From Mycobacterium adipatum (lineage in GTDB: Bacteria; Actinomycetota; Actinomycetes; Mycobacteriales; Mycobacteriaceae), in contig NZ_CP015596.1 in NCBI RefSeq assembly GCF_001644575.1, positions 62,001 to 126,000 on the forward strand: a DNA stretch of 64,000 nt, in the 5' to 3' direction. The translations under genes were made by a program, and so were the position numbers. Within the stretch, counting starts at the first letter, position 1; each line of letters begins with the position of its first letter. A model generated the notes under the pieces. That model did not search any database. It worked only from the letters and a program-made list of their open reading frames with translations, and was not told the DNA's origin. This document shows positions 43,920 through 51,559 of this stretch, piece after piece.

Positions 43920-43935
43920 GTTTCGACCGCGTTTC
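43920..43935 (-). promoter_or_regulatory. GlnR-like box upstream of the Nit1C operon
   Basis: GTTTC-GACCGC-GTTTC, read on the minus strand as GAAAC-N6-GAAAC, satisfies the GlnR pattern GnnAC-N6-GnAAC. It lies about 140 bp before the first operon gene. Related genes are named for nitrogen-starvation responses, which makes a GlnR site plausible; a chance match to so short a pattern cannot be ruled out. Confidence 0.35.
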
Positions 43936-44074
43936 GTCGGTGAGGCGCCGGCAACATAGACGTATTCCATCCCTAACCAGTCGGCAATGGTGACCGCCTG
44001 TAATGGAATCAGCCGAACTCACCGGCATCCGGCATCGTCGCCGATCCACAGACACGTGAAACACGGAGACCCCC

Positions 44075-44596
44075 ATGTCTTTTGATTCGTCCATCGCCGA
44101 GAACATCGCCACCTCACTGGCCGAGATCCCGCATCCGTCGCTACCGAAGGGATCCAATATCTACGGCGGCACCAAGATCTTCCCGGACTATCAGGCCGAC
44201 GAGGGCGAGAGTTACTTCACCCTGGTGCACGGTATCGCCCACGAATCCTCGGTGTCGTTCGTCGCGGTGCTGCAGGCCACCCGGGCGTTGCGCAAGGGCT
44301 TCGAATCGGCGCTGTACTTCTACGGCCCCGGTGCCATCAACTGCCTGGCCACCCGCGGATTCCCGAAGACGGGTGACTCCGGATTCCCCGGAGAACAGAA
44401 CATCAACGACGCCCTGGGCACCTTCATCAAGGAGGGTGGCACCGTGTTCTGCTGCCGGTTCGGCCTGGGACTGCACGGTGGACGGGAAGAGGATCTCATC
44501 GAAGGCGTCATCCCGGCGCATCCCCTCGATGTGCAGGACGCGTTGATCTACTACGCCCGCAAGGGCGCGATCATCAACTCCACCTACATGGTCTAG
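44075..44596 (+). CDS. MSMEG_0572/Sll0783-family protein, first Nit1C gene
   Basis: 173 aa, MSFDSSIAENIATSLAEIPH at the N-terminus, then the conserved GSNIYGGTKIFPDYQADEGE and CCRFGLGLHGGREEDLIEGV. It corresponds to NitB of the Pseudomonas Nit1C cluster and Sll0783 of Synechocystis, where loss affects nitrogen-starvation polymer storage (recalled). No known catalytic motif; the fold looks like a small DsrE-like alpha/beta protein. ACACGGAG precedes the ATG. First of eight co-directional genes, the next starting 11 bp downstream. Confidence 0.88.
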   Translation: MSFDSSIAENIATSLAEIPHPSLPKGSNIYGGTKIFPDYQADEGESYFTLVHGIAHESSVSFVAVLQATRALRKGFESALYFYGPGAINCLATRGFPKTGDSGFPGEQNINDALGTFIKEGGTVFCCRFGLGLHGGREEDLIEGVIPAHPLDVQDALIYYARKGAIINSTYMV

Positions 44597-44607
44597 GGAC
44601 ATCCACC

Positions 44608-45501
44608 ATGACCACGCTGGCCGCCGTCTCGGCGAATTTCACCCGGGACCTGGAACAGAACTACGCGCTCATCGCCGCCCTGACCGCACAGGCCCGCGAG
44701 CAGGGTGTCGACTTCATGGTGCTGCCGGAGGCCGCCGTGGGCGGCTACCTGTCCTCGCTCGGCAATCACGGTGACACCGTGAAGACCACCCGACGCTCGT
44801 TGCCCCCGGCGATCAGGCTGGACGGTCCCGAGATCGCCCGGATCCAGCGGATCATCGGGGACCTGGTGATCGCGATCGGATTCTGCGAACTCGCCGAGGA
44901 CGGCGAAACCCGTTACAACACCGCGGCCGTACTGGACGGCAACAGGATCTACGGCACCTACCGCAAGGTGCACCAACCCCTCGGGGAGGGGATGTCCTAC
45001 TCGGCGGGGTCGGGCTACGGCGTCTTCGACACCCCGGTCGGCCGGGTCGGGCTGCAGATCTGCTACGACAAGGCCTTCCCCGAGGCGGCACGCATGATGG
45101 CACTCGACGGCGCCCAGATCATCGCCAGCCTGTCGGCATGGCCGGCGGCGCGCACGGCCACCGCGGAAAATCTGCAGGACGATCGCTGGACCTACCGATT
45201 CAACCTGTTCGACATGGCCCGGGCACTGGACAACCAGGTCTTCTGGATCGCTTCCAACCAGAGTGGGACCTTCGGTTCGCTGCGCTACGTGGGCAATGCC
45301 AAGGTGGTCGATCCCGGCGGGAACATCTTGGCGACAACACTTCTGGATAGCGGGATGGCGGTGGCCGAGGTCGACCTCGACACCACGTTCCGCACGATGC
45401 GGGCCGGCATGTTCCACCTGCGTGACCGCAGGCCCGATGTCTACGGCCCACTGACCGCCGACACGGACACCGCGAAATGGCAGGAACTCGCGCATGCCTG
45501 A
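44608..45501 (+). CDS. nitC: Nitrilase, Nit6803/NitC type
   Basis: 297 aa, carbon-nitrogen hydrolase fold with the complete triad: Glu41 in VLPEAAVGGY, Lys120 in YRKVHQPLG, and Cys152 in LQICYDKAFPEA. Nitrilases of this group hydrolyse organic nitriles to carboxylate and ammonia. In Pseudomonas fluorescens the Nit1C nitrilase is required for growth on cyanide (recalled). It is translated ahead of, and overlaps by 8 bp, the small MSMEG_0570 gene. Confidence 0.93.
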   Translation: MTTLAAVSANFTRDLEQNYALIAALTAQAREQGVDFMVLPEAAVGGYLSSLGNHGDTVKTTRRSLPPAIRLDGPEIARIQRIIGDLVIAIGFCELAEDGETRYNTAAVLDGNRIYGTYRKVHQPLGEGMSYSAGSGYGVFDTPVGRVGLQICYDKAFPEAARMMALDGAQIIASLSAWPAARTATAENLQDDRWTYRFNLFDMARALDNQVFWIASNQSGTFGSLRYVGNAKVVDPGGNILATTLLDSGMAVAEVDLDTTFRTMRAGMFHLRDRRPDVYGPLTADTDTAKWQELAHA

Positions 45502-45790
45502 AATGACCTTCGACGTCCGCTGGCCGGACGGCAGCATCCAGCGCTGCTACTCGCCCAGCCTCGTCATTCATGACTACTTGCGCACCGGCGGGTGCTACAC
45601 GGTCGGCGAGTTCGTCGACAGGTCCGGACGGGCCCTGGCCGAGGCCAGCGACCGAGTCCGGGCAAAGTTCGGCTTCGCGTGCACGTCGGCGGCCGAGACG
45701 GGTCACCGCATCGTCAGCGCCGCTTCGGATTTCCCCGACGATGCCGTCATCGAGATCACGGCCATGCACCCACCGATGGAGCCCAGATGA
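45494..45790 (+). CDS. MSMEG_0570-family small protein (Nit1C)
   Basis: 98 aa beginning MPEMTFDVRWPDGSIQRCYS. It is a small conserved component of Nit1C clusters, named in databases as a nitrogen starvation response protein (recalled), probably NitG-like. The sequence shows a beta-rich N-terminus then a helix YTVGEFVDRSGRALAEASDR. It is wedged between the nitrilase (8-bp overlap) and the flavin oxidoreductase (ATGA overlap), arguing for obligate co-expression. No enzymatic motif is visible. Confidence 0.85.
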   Translation: MPEMTFDVRWPDGSIQRCYSPSLVIHDYLRTGGCYTVGEFVDRSGRALAEASDRVRAKFGFACTSAAETGHRIVSAASDFPDDAVIEITAMHPPMEPR

Positions 45791-47061
45791 CCGTCACTCA
45801 CGTCCCCGTCGCCGTCATCGGGGCGGGACAGGCCGGACTCTCGGTCAGCTGGTATCTGGGCCGCGCCGGAATCGAACACCTCGTGCTGGAAGCCGGCACC
45901 CCGGTACACGCGTGGGCGGACACCCGGTGGGACAACTTCACCCTGGTCACCCCCAACTGGCACTGCCGGCTGCCCGGATATCGCTACGACGGTCCCGACC
46001 CGGACGGCTTCATGACCCGGGACGAGGTCATCACGTGGCTGGCCGGCTGGCTGGACACCTTCGACCCGCCGGTCCGCGCGCACACCCGGGTCACCCGGCT
46101 GTCCAACGGGCCCACCGGCGGATTCGAGCTGACGCTTGGATCCGCGACCGGCGAGGACACCATCACCTGCGAGCACGCCGTCATCGCCACCGGCGGGTAT
46201 CCGCTCCCGGTGATCCCGCCCTACGCGGATTCGCTGCACGAGTCCGTCCTGCAGATCCACTCGGAGCAGTACCGCAACGCCGAACAGCTACCCGAGGGTG
46301 CGGTTCTGGTGGTCGGCACCGGGCAATCCGGCGCACAGATCGCCGAGGATCTGCATCTGGCCGGACGCCAGGTCCACCTCGCGGTCGGCAGCGCACCGCG
46401 AGTGGCCCGTGCATACCGCGGGCGTGACTGCATGACCTGGCTGTCCGATATGGGCCTCTACGACCGACCGGCCGCCCAGTACCCGGGCGGCAAGGCGGCC
46501 ATCGAGAAGACCAACCACTACGTCACCGGGCGTGACGGGGGTCGCGATGTGGACCTCCGCCAGTTCGCCACCGAAGGTATGCGACTCTACGGCGCACTGG
46601 CCGACGGAGCCGGCACACTGTTGCGGTTCGATCCGACCCTCACCGCGGCCCTCGACAACGCCGATTCGGTGTACAACTCGATCTGCGCCGATATCGACCG
46701 CCACATCGACCAACAGGGAATCGACGCACCTCCGGCCAGCCGCTACGAACCGGTCTGGATTCCCGAATCCGAGCCCACCACGATGGATCTCGTCACCCAG
46801 AACGTCACGTCGATCATCTGGGCGATCGGGTACCGGCCCGACTACCGGTGGATCGAGGCCAGCGCCTTCGACGGCGGAGGACGCCCCATGCAGACCCGCG
46901 GTGTCACCAACGTGCCGGGGCTGAGTTTCATCGGGCTGCCCTGGATGCACACCTGGGGATCGGGCCGGTTCCTCGGCATCGACCGCGACGCCCAGCACAT
47001 CGCCGCCACCATCATCAGCAACTACCACGAGTCCGTGCTGCGGCTCGCGGTCGGTCACTAG
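45787..47061 (+). CDS. nitH: FAD-dependent oxidoreductase, MSMEG_0569 family (NitH-like)
   Basis: 424 aa. N-terminal FAD-binding GxGxxG in VAVIGAGQAGLSVSWYLG, a second nucleotide motif VLVVGTGQSGAQIAEDLHLA (NADPH type), and IIWAIGYRPDY near the C-terminus, as in flavin monooxygenase-like oxidoreductases (BVMO/FMO relatives). Part of the Nit1C module; it may oxidise a nitrile, cyanide-derived or modified intermediate, but the substrate is unknown. Its start overlaps the previous stop (ATGA) and the radical SAM gene follows after a 57-bp gap. Confidence 0.87.
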   Translation: MTVTHVPVAVIGAGQAGLSVSWYLGRAGIEHLVLEAGTPVHAWADTRWDNFTLVTPNWHCRLPGYRYDGPDPDGFMTRDEVITWLAGWLDTFDPPVRAHTRVTRLSNGPTGGFELTLGSATGEDTITCEHAVIATGGYPLPVIPPYADSLHESVLQIHSEQYRNAEQLPEGAVLVVGTGQSGAQIAEDLHLAGRQVHLAVGSAPRVARAYRGRDCMTWLSDMGLYDRPAAQYPGGKAAIEKTNHYVTGRDGGRDVDLRQFATEGMRLYGALADGAGTLLRFDPTLTAALDNADSVYNSICADIDRHIDQQGIDAPPASRYEPVWIPESEPTTMDLVTQNVTSIIWAIGYRPDYRWIEASAFDGGGRPMQTRGVTNVPGLSFIGLPWMHTWGSGRFLGIDRDAQHIAATIISNYHESVLRLAVGH

Positions 47062-47118
47062 GCCGGCCAGACGCAGCGTCTGTCATCGACCGCAAGACCC
47101 GTCACCTAGGAGCTCCTC

Positions 47119-48174
47119 ATGTCGGTTTCCACCCGAGTCGATCTGGCCCTGCTCGGTTTCCGCGGCCGGCCACCGGTCAGCCGGTCCGCCGGCGCCGGCC
47201 CGAGCGCCGACGGGCATCTCGTCATCGACGGCATCAACGCCGCGATACCCCGCAACGACGACAGTCCGTTCGTCTTCGACGGCACCCGGGTGCTGTTGGA
47301 CGGCCAGGACACCGGGCTGGACGTCGAGGTCATCGAACGGCCCGCGTTCTATGATCTGCGCACCGCCGACGGTGTGCCGTACGAAAAGCTGGCTCGGCTG
47401 CACGGCCGAAATGTGCTTGCCACCACGGTGGTTCAGACCTGCATTCGCTATGCACCGGATCAGCGCTGCCGGTTCTGCACCATCGAGGAATCACTGCGCT
47501 CGGGTGCGACCACAGCCGTCAAGCGGCCCACCGATCTGGCCGAGGTCGCCGAGGCGGCGGTCCGGTTGGACGGGGTCACGCAGATGATCATGACCACCGG
47601 GACGTCGGCCGGAACCGACCGCGGCGCGCGTCATCTGGCGCGTTGTGTGCGGGCCGTCAAGGCCACCGTCCCCACCCTGCCCGTCCAAGTGCAATGCGAA
47701 CCGCCGGCCGATCTCGCCGTCATCACCGAGTTGCGCGAGGCCGGTGCCGATGCCATCGGCATCCACATCGAGTCCCTCGATGACGAGGTCCGCCGACGCT
47801 GGATGCCCGGGAAGGCGACGGTGCCCATCCACCGGTACCACGAGGCCTGGCGGGAGGCGGTGCGGGTGTTCGGACGCAACCAGGTCTCGACCTACCTGCT
47901 AGTCGGTCTCGGTGAAGACGCCGACGCGCTCATCGCGGGCGCAGCCGAACTCATCGAGATGGGGGTCTACCCCTTCGTGGTCCCGTTCCGCCCGCAACCC
48001 GGTTCGCTGGCCGTCGACGTCGACAGGGCCACCGCCCCGGACGCCGCCGTCGTCGAGAAGGTATCCCGCGAGGTCGCTGCGCTGCTCTCGCTGGCCGGGA
48101 TGACCGGAGCCGACCAGCGGGCCGGCTGTGCCGCCTGCGGGGCGTGCTCGGTGCTGCAGGGACTGGGTGCCTGA
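47119..48174 (+). CDS. nitD: Radical SAM protein, MSMEG_0568 family (NitD-like)
   Basis: 351 aa. The cluster-binding cysteines are C108, C117 and C120 (TCIRYAPDQRCRFCTIEESL), a CX8CX2C spacing rather than the usual CX3CX2C. Three more cysteines at the C-terminus (C337, C340, C343; GCAACGACS) may hold an auxiliary iron-sulfur cluster. HIESLDDEVRRRWMPGKA and LLVGLGEDADAL fit a radical SAM TIM barrel. Belongs to the Nit1C set; product unknown. The stop overlaps the next gene's start (TGATG). Confidence 0.87.
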   Translation: MSVSTRVDLALLGFRGRPPVSRSAGAGPSADGHLVIDGINAAIPRNDDSPFVFDGTRVLLDGQDTGLDVEVIERPAFYDLRTADGVPYEKLARLHGRNVLATTVVQTCIRYAPDQRCRFCTIEESLRSGATTAVKRPTDLAEVAEAAVRLDGVTQMIMTTGTSAGTDRGARHLARCVRAVKATVPTLPVQVQCEPPADLAVITELREAGADAIGIHIESLDDEVRRRWMPGKATVPIHRYHEAWREAVRVFGRNQVSTYLLVGLGEDADALIAGAAELIEMGVYPFVVPFRPQPGSLAVDVDRATAPDAAVVEKVSREVAALLSLAGMTGADQRAGCAACGACSVLQGLGA

Positions 48175-49595
48175 TGATCCACTTCGACCGCAGCACCCAG
48201 ACATTCCCCGCCGACCTGTCGATACTGGCCGGATCCCGTCCTAGCGCACCGTTTCTCATCCGGCGCGCCGAAGACGAAGACCAACTGAGCGGGTACCACC
48301 GGTTGCGCAGGGAGGCATTCGTCGACGAGCAGGGATTGTTCATCGGCAGTGACCACGACGACACCGACGACGACCCACGCACCGTGGTGCTGGTGGCCAC
48401 CGATCCCGCGGGCACTGTGGTGGGCGGCGTACGGCTGGCCCCCGTGGGTTCGGTAGATCTGGGTTGGTGGACCGGCAGCCGGCTGGTCACCTCCGCCGAC
48501 GCGCGAACGGCCGGAATCGGGCCGGCGCTCATCCGGGCCGCCTGCGCGTACGTCGAGTCCGCCGGGGTGCTGCGGTTCGAGGCCACCGTGCAGCGGCGGT
48601 ACCGGGCCCGGTTCAGCGCGCTGGGTTGGGACAGCCTGGGCGAGACGGTCGTCGCCGGAGCGCCGCATGACTGGATGCGCTGGCCGCTCAACCCATTCGA
48701 CCGGCTGGCGCGCGCCACGAAGTCCTTCCTCGGCGCCACCTTGGCACCGCTGCGGGCCGTTCGCGGCGGACTCGGCCCGGCCGGTTTCGCCGGTGACGAC
48801 GGTGCACCGGTACCGGGCACCGATATGGTCGTCGCCTGCGATGCCATCATCGCCTCGATGGTGGAACGCGATCCGGAGTGGGCCGGATGGTGCTCGGTCC
48901 TGGTGAATATCAACGATCTGTCCGCGATGGGCGCCACCCCGACCGGCCTGCTGGACGCGGTCGGCGCGCCCACGCGCAGCATGCTGGACCGGGTGATTCG
49001 CGGTATCACCGCGGCATCGGTGGCCTGGCAGGTGCCCGTGCTCGGCGGGCACACCCAGCTCGGCGTGCCCGCCGCCTTGGCGGTGACGGCCCTGGGACGC
49101 ACGACCGACCCCATCCCGGCCGGCGGAGCCACCACCGGCGACCGGATCCGGCTGACCGCCGATCTGAGCGGGGGGTGGCGGCCGGGTTACACCGGCAAAC
49201 AATGGGATTCGACCAGCGCCCGCAGCTCCGCCGACCTGGCGGCGATGGCCGGGTGGGTGGCGGCCACCCGACCCCGCGCCGCCAAGGACGTGAGCATGGC
49301 CGGGGTGGTCGGCACGCTGGGCATGCTGGCCGAGGCCGCCGGCACCGGCGCCGAGCTGGAGGTGGCCGCGGTGCCCCGGCCCACCGCCGCCGACAGCGGC
49401 TCCTGGCTGACCTGCTTTCCGGGTTTCGCCATGCTCACCGCCGGTGAACACCGCACCCCGGTCGCGCTGCCCGACGGGGTGGTGGGCGCGGACTGCGGGT
49501 CGTTGACCGCCGCACCCGGAGTGCGCCTACGCTGGCCGGACGGGGTGACGACGACCGCCCTGACATCGCCGGTCACCGGCATCGGCCCGGCCTGA
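48174..49595 (+). CDS. GNAT acyltransferase fused to PurM/AIR synthase-like domain (NitE-NitF)
   Basis: 473 aa. Residues about 25-170 form a GNAT domain (FLIRRAEDEDQLSGYHRLRR, acetyl-CoA loop RTAGIGPALIRAA). Residues about 195-473 form a PurM/AIR-synthase superfamily ATP-binding unit, with VLVNINDLSAMGATPTGLLD and VLGGHTQLGVPAALAVTA. In Pseudomonas Nit1C these are separate genes nitE and nitF (recalled). ATP-dependent activation followed by acylation is suggested, but the product is unknown. Coupled to the radical SAM gene (TGATG). Confidence 0.85.
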   Translation: MIHFDRSTQTFPADLSILAGSRPSAPFLIRRAEDEDQLSGYHRLRREAFVDEQGLFIGSDHDDTDDDPRTVVLVATDPAGTVVGGVRLAPVGSVDLGWWTGSRLVTSADARTAGIGPALIRAACAYVESAGVLRFEATVQRRYRARFSALGWDSLGETVVAGAPHDWMRWPLNPFDRLARATKSFLGATLAPLRAVRGGLGPAGFAGDDGAPVPGTDMVVACDAIIASMVERDPEWAGWCSVLVNINDLSAMGATPTGLLDAVGAPTRSMLDRVIRGITAASVAWQVPVLGGHTQLGVPAALAVTALGRTTDPIPAGGATTGDRIRLTADLSGGWRPGYTGKQWDSTSARSSADLAAMAGWVAATRPRAAKDVSMAGVVGTLGMLAEAAGTGAELEVAAVPRPTAADSGSWLTCFPGFAMLTAGEHRTPVALPDGVVGADCGSLTAAPGVRLRWPDGVTTTALTSPVTGIGPA

Positions 49596-49604
49596 GGGGA
49601 GCGC

Positions 49605-50447
49605 ATGGCATCGGTCACCCTGGGCGCGGTCGCGGCACATTTCGGCCGCGACGTCGACCGCGGTGTGTCCAAGGTCGTCGGGATCGTGGAATCCGCGGCC
49701 CGCGAGGGGGTCGACTTCCTGGTCCTTCCCGACGCCAGTCTGGGCGGATACATCGGCGACTTCCACGCACCGGACCCCAATGATCCGCCACCCGCCCTCG
49801 ACCCCGACGGCCCGGAGATCGGTGCGGTGATCGCCGCGGCGGGCCCGATGACGGTGTGCGTCGGCTATGCCGAGGCCGCGGCGGGCGGCAGCCGGTACAA
49901 CGCGGCGATCTGCGTGTCCGGCGACGGCGTCCTGGGCAGCTACCGCAAGGTCCACCAGCCGGCCGGCGAGGCGCTGACCTATCTGGCCGGCGACCGGTTC
50001 AGCACGTTCGACACCCCGGTCGGCCCGGTCGGCATGCTGATCGACTACGACAAGACCTTTCCCGAGTCGGCCCGTGCGTTGGCTCTGGACGGGGCGCACA
50101 TCATCGCGGCGCTGTCGGCGTGGCCGGCCAGCATCACCGATCGCGCGTCCCGGCTGCCTGCAGACCGGCAGTCACGGCTGTTCGACCTCTATGACTGCGC
50201 GCGGGCCGCGGAGAACCAGGTGGTGCTGGTGTCTTCGAACCAGACCGGCGTGATGGGGAATCTGCGCTTCCTCGGCCAGGCGAAGATCGTCGGGCCGGGC
50301 GGCGACATCCTGGCCAACACCCGTTCCAAGGGTGGGCTCGCCAAGGTGGAGATCGATGTCGAGGCCGAGATCAGCCGGGCACGAAAGGTGTTGAACCACT
50401 TGGTCGAACTCCGCCCGGACAGCTATCGCACCGCAACGAAGAGCTGA
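49605..50447 (+). CDS. Nitrilase-fold paralogue lacking catalytic residues, MSMEG_0566 type
   Basis: 280 aa, clearly homologous along its length to the nitrilase four genes upstream (for example SYRKVHQP and LDGAHIIAALSAWPAS). The catalytic Glu is replaced by Asp43 (VLPDASLGGY) and the catalytic Cys by Asp147 (MLIDYDKTFPES); only the Lys remains (K115). It cannot use the normal Glu-Lys-Cys mechanism, so it is either a regulatory or scaffold subunit of the active nitrilase or a different enzyme. It follows the GNAT-PurM gene by 9 bp and precedes the glycosyltransferase by 1 bp. Confidence 0.87.
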   Translation: MASVTLGAVAAHFGRDVDRGVSKVVGIVESAAREGVDFLVLPDASLGGYIGDFHAPDPNDPPPALDPDGPEIGAVIAAAGPMTVCVGYAEAAAGGSRYNAAICVSGDGVLGSYRKVHQPAGEALTYLAGDRFSTFDTPVGPVGMLIDYDKTFPESARALALDGAHIIAALSAWPASITDRASRLPADRQSRLFDLYDCARAAENQVVLVSSNQTGVMGNLRFLGQAKIVGPGGDILANTRSKGGLAKVEIDVEAEISRARKVLNHLVELRPDSYRTATKS

Positions 50448-50448
50448 G

Positions 50449-51537
50449 ATGCGGATCGCGCTGTTGACCTACTCGACCAAGCCCCGCGGCGGCGTCGTCC
50501 ACACCCTCAACCTGGCCGAGGCACTGGCCCGCCGCGGGGCGGATGTCACCGTGTGGTCGCTGGCCAGGGCCGGGGATCGGGGTTTCTTCCGGCCCGTGGA
50601 CCCCGCGGTGCGGATTCGCCTGGTCGAGTTCTCCGATCTGCCCGGTGACACCGTGACCGACCGCATCGTGCGGTCCATCGAATTGTTGGGCCGGTCCTTC
50701 ACCCCGACCGACTACGACATCGTGCACGCGCAGGACTGCATCAGCGCCAATGCGGTCGGCGAGTGCATCCGCACCATCCACCACCTCGACGAGTTCACCA
50801 CACCGATCCTGGCCGAGTGCCACGAGAAGGCGATCGTGGCGCCGTGTGCCCGCATCTGCGTATCGGCCGCGGTGGCCGCCCAGGTGCGGTCGGGATGGGG
50901 CTTCGATCCGACGGTCATTCCCAACGGTGTTGATGCGCAACGGTTCAGCGACGCCGCCGAAGACATCTCGGGCGTCGCGCGTTGGCGCCGACAACTGGGC
51001 CGTTACGTGCTGACCGTGGGCGGTATCGAACCCCGCAAGGGCACCCTCGATCTCGTCGAGGCATTTCACCTGCTCCGGCGCGACCGTCCGGATCTGCAGC
51101 TGGTCATCGGGGGTGGCGAGACCCTCTTCGATTACCGCGACTACCGCAGTGAGTTCGAGTCACGTTGTCAGGCATTGGATATCGCTCCGGTGATCCTCGG
51201 TGCCATCGCCGACGACGACCTGCCGAGCCTGGTCGCGGGGTGCGAGGTGTTCGCGTTTCCCTCCACGAAGGAGGGATTCGGACTGGCCGCGCTGGAGGCG
51301 TTGGCGGCGGGCCGGCCGGTGGTCACCCGGAATCTGCCGGTGCTGCGCGAGGTGTTCGGCGACACCGTGCGCTACGCCGATGCTCCCGCGGGGTTCGCCT
51401 CCGCGATGGCAGAACTGCTCACCGCGCCGGGCGATCCCGGACCGGGCCGAGCCCTGGCCCGGTCGTTGACGTGGGACGACGCGGCCCACGCCCACCTCGA
51501 TTTCTATCGCGCACAGCTATCGTTGTTACAACGGTAA
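50449..51537 (+). CDS. GT4 glycosyltransferase, MSMEG_0565 family
   Basis: 362 aa. GT-B retaining family 4: N-terminal MRIALLTYSTKPRGGVVHTL (acceptor domain), then YVLTVGGIEPRKGTLDLVEA and the EX7E motif KEGFGLAALEALAAGRPVV in the donor domain. It probably transfers a sugar from a nucleotide-sugar to an unknown acceptor. Position as the last gene of the Nit1C operon, 1 bp after the degenerate nitrilase, suggests that the pathway's product is glycosylated in this lineage. No secretion signal. Confidence 0.87.
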   Translation: MRIALLTYSTKPRGGVVHTLNLAEALARRGADVTVWSLARAGDRGFFRPVDPAVRIRLVEFSDLPGDTVTDRIVRSIELLGRSFTPTDYDIVHAQDCISANAVGECIRTIHHLDEFTTPILAECHEKAIVAPCARICVSAAVAAQVRSGWGFDPTVIPNGVDAQRFSDAAEDISGVARWRRQLGRYVLTVGGIEPRKGTLDLVEAFHLLRRDRPDLQLVIGGGETLFDYRDYRSEFESRCQALDIAPVILGAIADDDLPSLVAGCEVFAFPSTKEGFGLAALEALAAGRPVVTRNLPVLREVFGDTVRYADAPAGFASAMAELLTAPGDPGPGRALARSLTWDDAAHAHLDFYRAQLSLLQR

Positions 51538-51559
51538 CTGTGTTTGTAATATCGCCGGT

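Larger units (their letters stand above)
43741..44074 (+). other. 334-bp regulatory gap before the Nit1C operon
   Basis: No gene is visible. The stretch is noticeably AT-richer than its neighbours (for example TAATAATTAGGG and TAATTTTGTTTC). It holds a near-perfect palindrome at 43801-43831 and a GlnR-like motif at 43920-43935, plus ACACGGAG as the ribosome-binding site of the first operon gene. It probably contains the promoters of both the LysR gene and the Nit1C operon. Confidence 0.5.

Noticed and set aside
51525..51538. GTTAC-AACG-GTAAC dyad at the end of the glycosyltransferase gene
   Set aside because: Five-base arms overlap coding sequence and stop codon; too short to call a regulatory site.
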